A stretch of DNA of 64,000 nt from Sphingomonadales bacterium (lineage in GTDB: Bacteria > Pseudomonadota > Alphaproteobacteria > Sphingomonadales > Sphingomonadaceae): positions 62,001 to 126,000 of the forward strand of contig JADJAC010000002.1 in the NCBI GenBank assembly GCA_016704425.1, read 5' to 3'. Under the pieces are notes generated by a model. That model worked only from the letters and a program-made list of their open reading frames with translations. It did no database searches and had not been told where the DNA came from. Shown here piece by piece: positions 63,138 through 64,000 of this stretch; within the stretch, counting starts at the first letter, position 1; each line of letters starts with the position of its first letter. The position numbers and the translations under genes were made by a program.

Positions 63138-64000
63138 ATGGCACGAATCGTCCTCAACGCAGACCTTCGAAATCGGGAAAAGCGGTCGCGGCTTGAAGTG
63201 CGCAAGAAGCCTTATTGGATGACGCTCAATGAGGGCGAGCACTTAGGCTATTATCGCGGTCAGCGTGTCGGCAAATGGGTTGCCCGCTATCGTCGTCCAG
63301 GTGCGACCGGAAACTATCAGGAAACGACGCTTGCGGAAGCCGATGACAATGCGGACGCTGATGGCGCTGTCATTTTGAATTTCAAGCAAGCACAAGAGGC
63401 AGCGCGTGACTGGTTTGCAGGACTGGAGCGCAACGGAGGGCGAAGTACCGGCCCCTATACCGTTTCAAAGGCGCTGGATGACTATCTGGAGGGCTTCGAA
63501 GGCAAAGACGTTGCAAACACCCGTCGGCGGATAGATTCGATTGTGCGGCCCCAAATGGGCAAGCATGACGTTGCCAAGCTAACTCCAAAAATCATCACAG
63601 ATTGGCATTCGTCACTTGCTAAGGCTCCGGCGCGATTGCGGACTAGGAAGGGTGCGGAACAGAATTTTCGGGAAACAGCGGACAGCGAGGAAGCGCGCCG
63701 CAGCCGTCGCTCCAGTGCCAATCGCATTTTGACCATTTTGAAAGCGGCGCTCAATGTTGCCTATCGCAACGGCAAGGTTGCAGGCGATGATGCGTGGCGA
63801 CGTGTAAAGCCATTTGCCAAAGCCGACGCGCCCAAGCTGCGTTACCTCTCCGATGATGAGGCGAGGCGATTAGTGAACGCTTGCGACGTGTCTTTCCGTC
63901 CGATGGTCAAGGCCGCGTTGCTGACTGGCGCACGATACTCAGAATTGGCAGGGCTGGAAGTGCGGGATTTTGACCGGCAATCGCAAACTCTGTGGTTGCG
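63138..64000 (+). CDS. Tyrosine recombinase/integrase, partial (runs off window)
   Basis: 287 codons from the ATG at 63,138, no stop before the window ends. The basic start (MARIVLNADLRNREKRSRLEVRKKPYW) and YYRGQRVGKWVARYRRPGATGNYQETTL are the arm-binding part; a core-binding domain (TVSKALDDYLEGFEGKD..., ANRILTILKAALNVAYRNGKV) follows, then the first catalytic Arg in LLTGARYSELAGL. The remaining catalytic residues lie outside. Confidence 0.9.
   Translation, partial: MARIVLNADLRNREKRSRLEVRKKPYWMTLNEGEHLGYYRGQRVGKWVARYRRPGATGNYQETTLAEADDNADADGAVILNFKQAQEAARDWFAGLERNGGRSTGPYTVSKALDDYLEGFEGKDVANTRRRIDSIVRPQMGKHDVAKLTPKIITDWHSSLAKAPARLRTRKGAEQNFRETADSEEARRSRRSSANRILTILKAALNVAYRNGKVAGDDAWRRVKPFAKADAPKLRYLSDDEARRLVNACDVSFRPMVKAALLTGARYSELAGLEVRDFDRQSQTLWL

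Larger units (their letters stand above)
62933..64000 (+). mobile_element. Left end of a second, tandem integrative element (partial)
   Basis: It starts with the tRNA-Glu 3' block, followed by tandem arm-type repeats and an integrase unrelated in its N-terminal half to the first one. Only the first 1.07 kb is in the window. It shares the same attachment site as the nitrate island. Confidence 0.7.

Noticed and set aside
1..64000. CRISPR arrays, rRNA operons or insertion sequences
   Set aside because: I saw no regularly spaced repeats, no rRNA sequence and no transposase gene.

Overview
The window looks like chromosomal DNA of an alphaproteobacterium of the Sphingomonadales. The support is gene content and order: a Pcm-type methyltransferase ahead of TolC, a PopZ/DUF2497 gene ahead of valS, large TonB-dependent receptors, an aspartate-site HemB and a Pho/Pst operon. 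I cannot name the genus from sequence alone.

Bases 1 to about 32,030 are core genome: pcm (partial), tolC, a frameshifted PopZ-like gene, valS, hemB, a GNAT, a membrane spermidine-synthase-like protein, a gamma carbonic anhydrase, tRNA-Arg(ACG), a ferredoxin/rubredoxin reductase-like flavoprotein, two TonB-dependent receptors flanking folE, an EmrAB efflux pair with its MarR repressor and a palindromic operator, then phoR-[Pho box]-pstSCAB-phoU-phoB. After that come a DUF2493 protein, a spore-coat-U protein, a 5'-truncated photolyase and an SDR.

Bases 32,098 to 62,947 are an integrated mobilizable island bounded by a perfect 15-bp direct repeat that is the 3' end of a tRNA-Glu gene. Its integrase lies just inside the left end and a transfer module (ssb, traD, traC, an oriT with a Ti/RSF1010-type nic sequence, a broken traA relaxase, a DUF6118 protein) just inside the right end. 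The cargo is a nitrate-respiration module: one long minus-strand array, fused narK1K2-narG-narH-narJ-narI-ppiase-moaA-moaB(frameshifted)-nrdJ-moeA, with mobA (frameshifted) and a double-cupin protein on the opposite strand. Beyond narK lie a Crp/Fnr regulator with a lost C-terminus, a porin-P450-rubredoxin operon, and a divergent CopD-like/nnrS/beta-carbonic-anhydrase operon. Four perfect TTGAT-N4-ATCAA boxes and one near-perfect box sit in front of these units, so the cargo reads as an anaerobically controlled regulon: nitrate import, reduction to nitrite, cofactor supply, oxygen-independent dNTP synthesis and NO tolerance. No nitrite, NO or N2O reductase is present.

From 62,933 a second element begins, with a longer tRNA-Glu 3' fragment, its own repeated arm sites and a second tyrosine integrase that runs off the window. 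The simplest reading is two elements inserted in tandem at one tRNA-Glu gene, whose intact copy should lie beyond base 64,000.

Four genes carry frameshifts (PopZ-like, mobA, moaB, traA) and three are cut at a junction (photolyase, the fnr-like gene, an adjacent GNAT). Some single-base shifts in otherwise well-kept genes may be assembly errors; the truncations look real.
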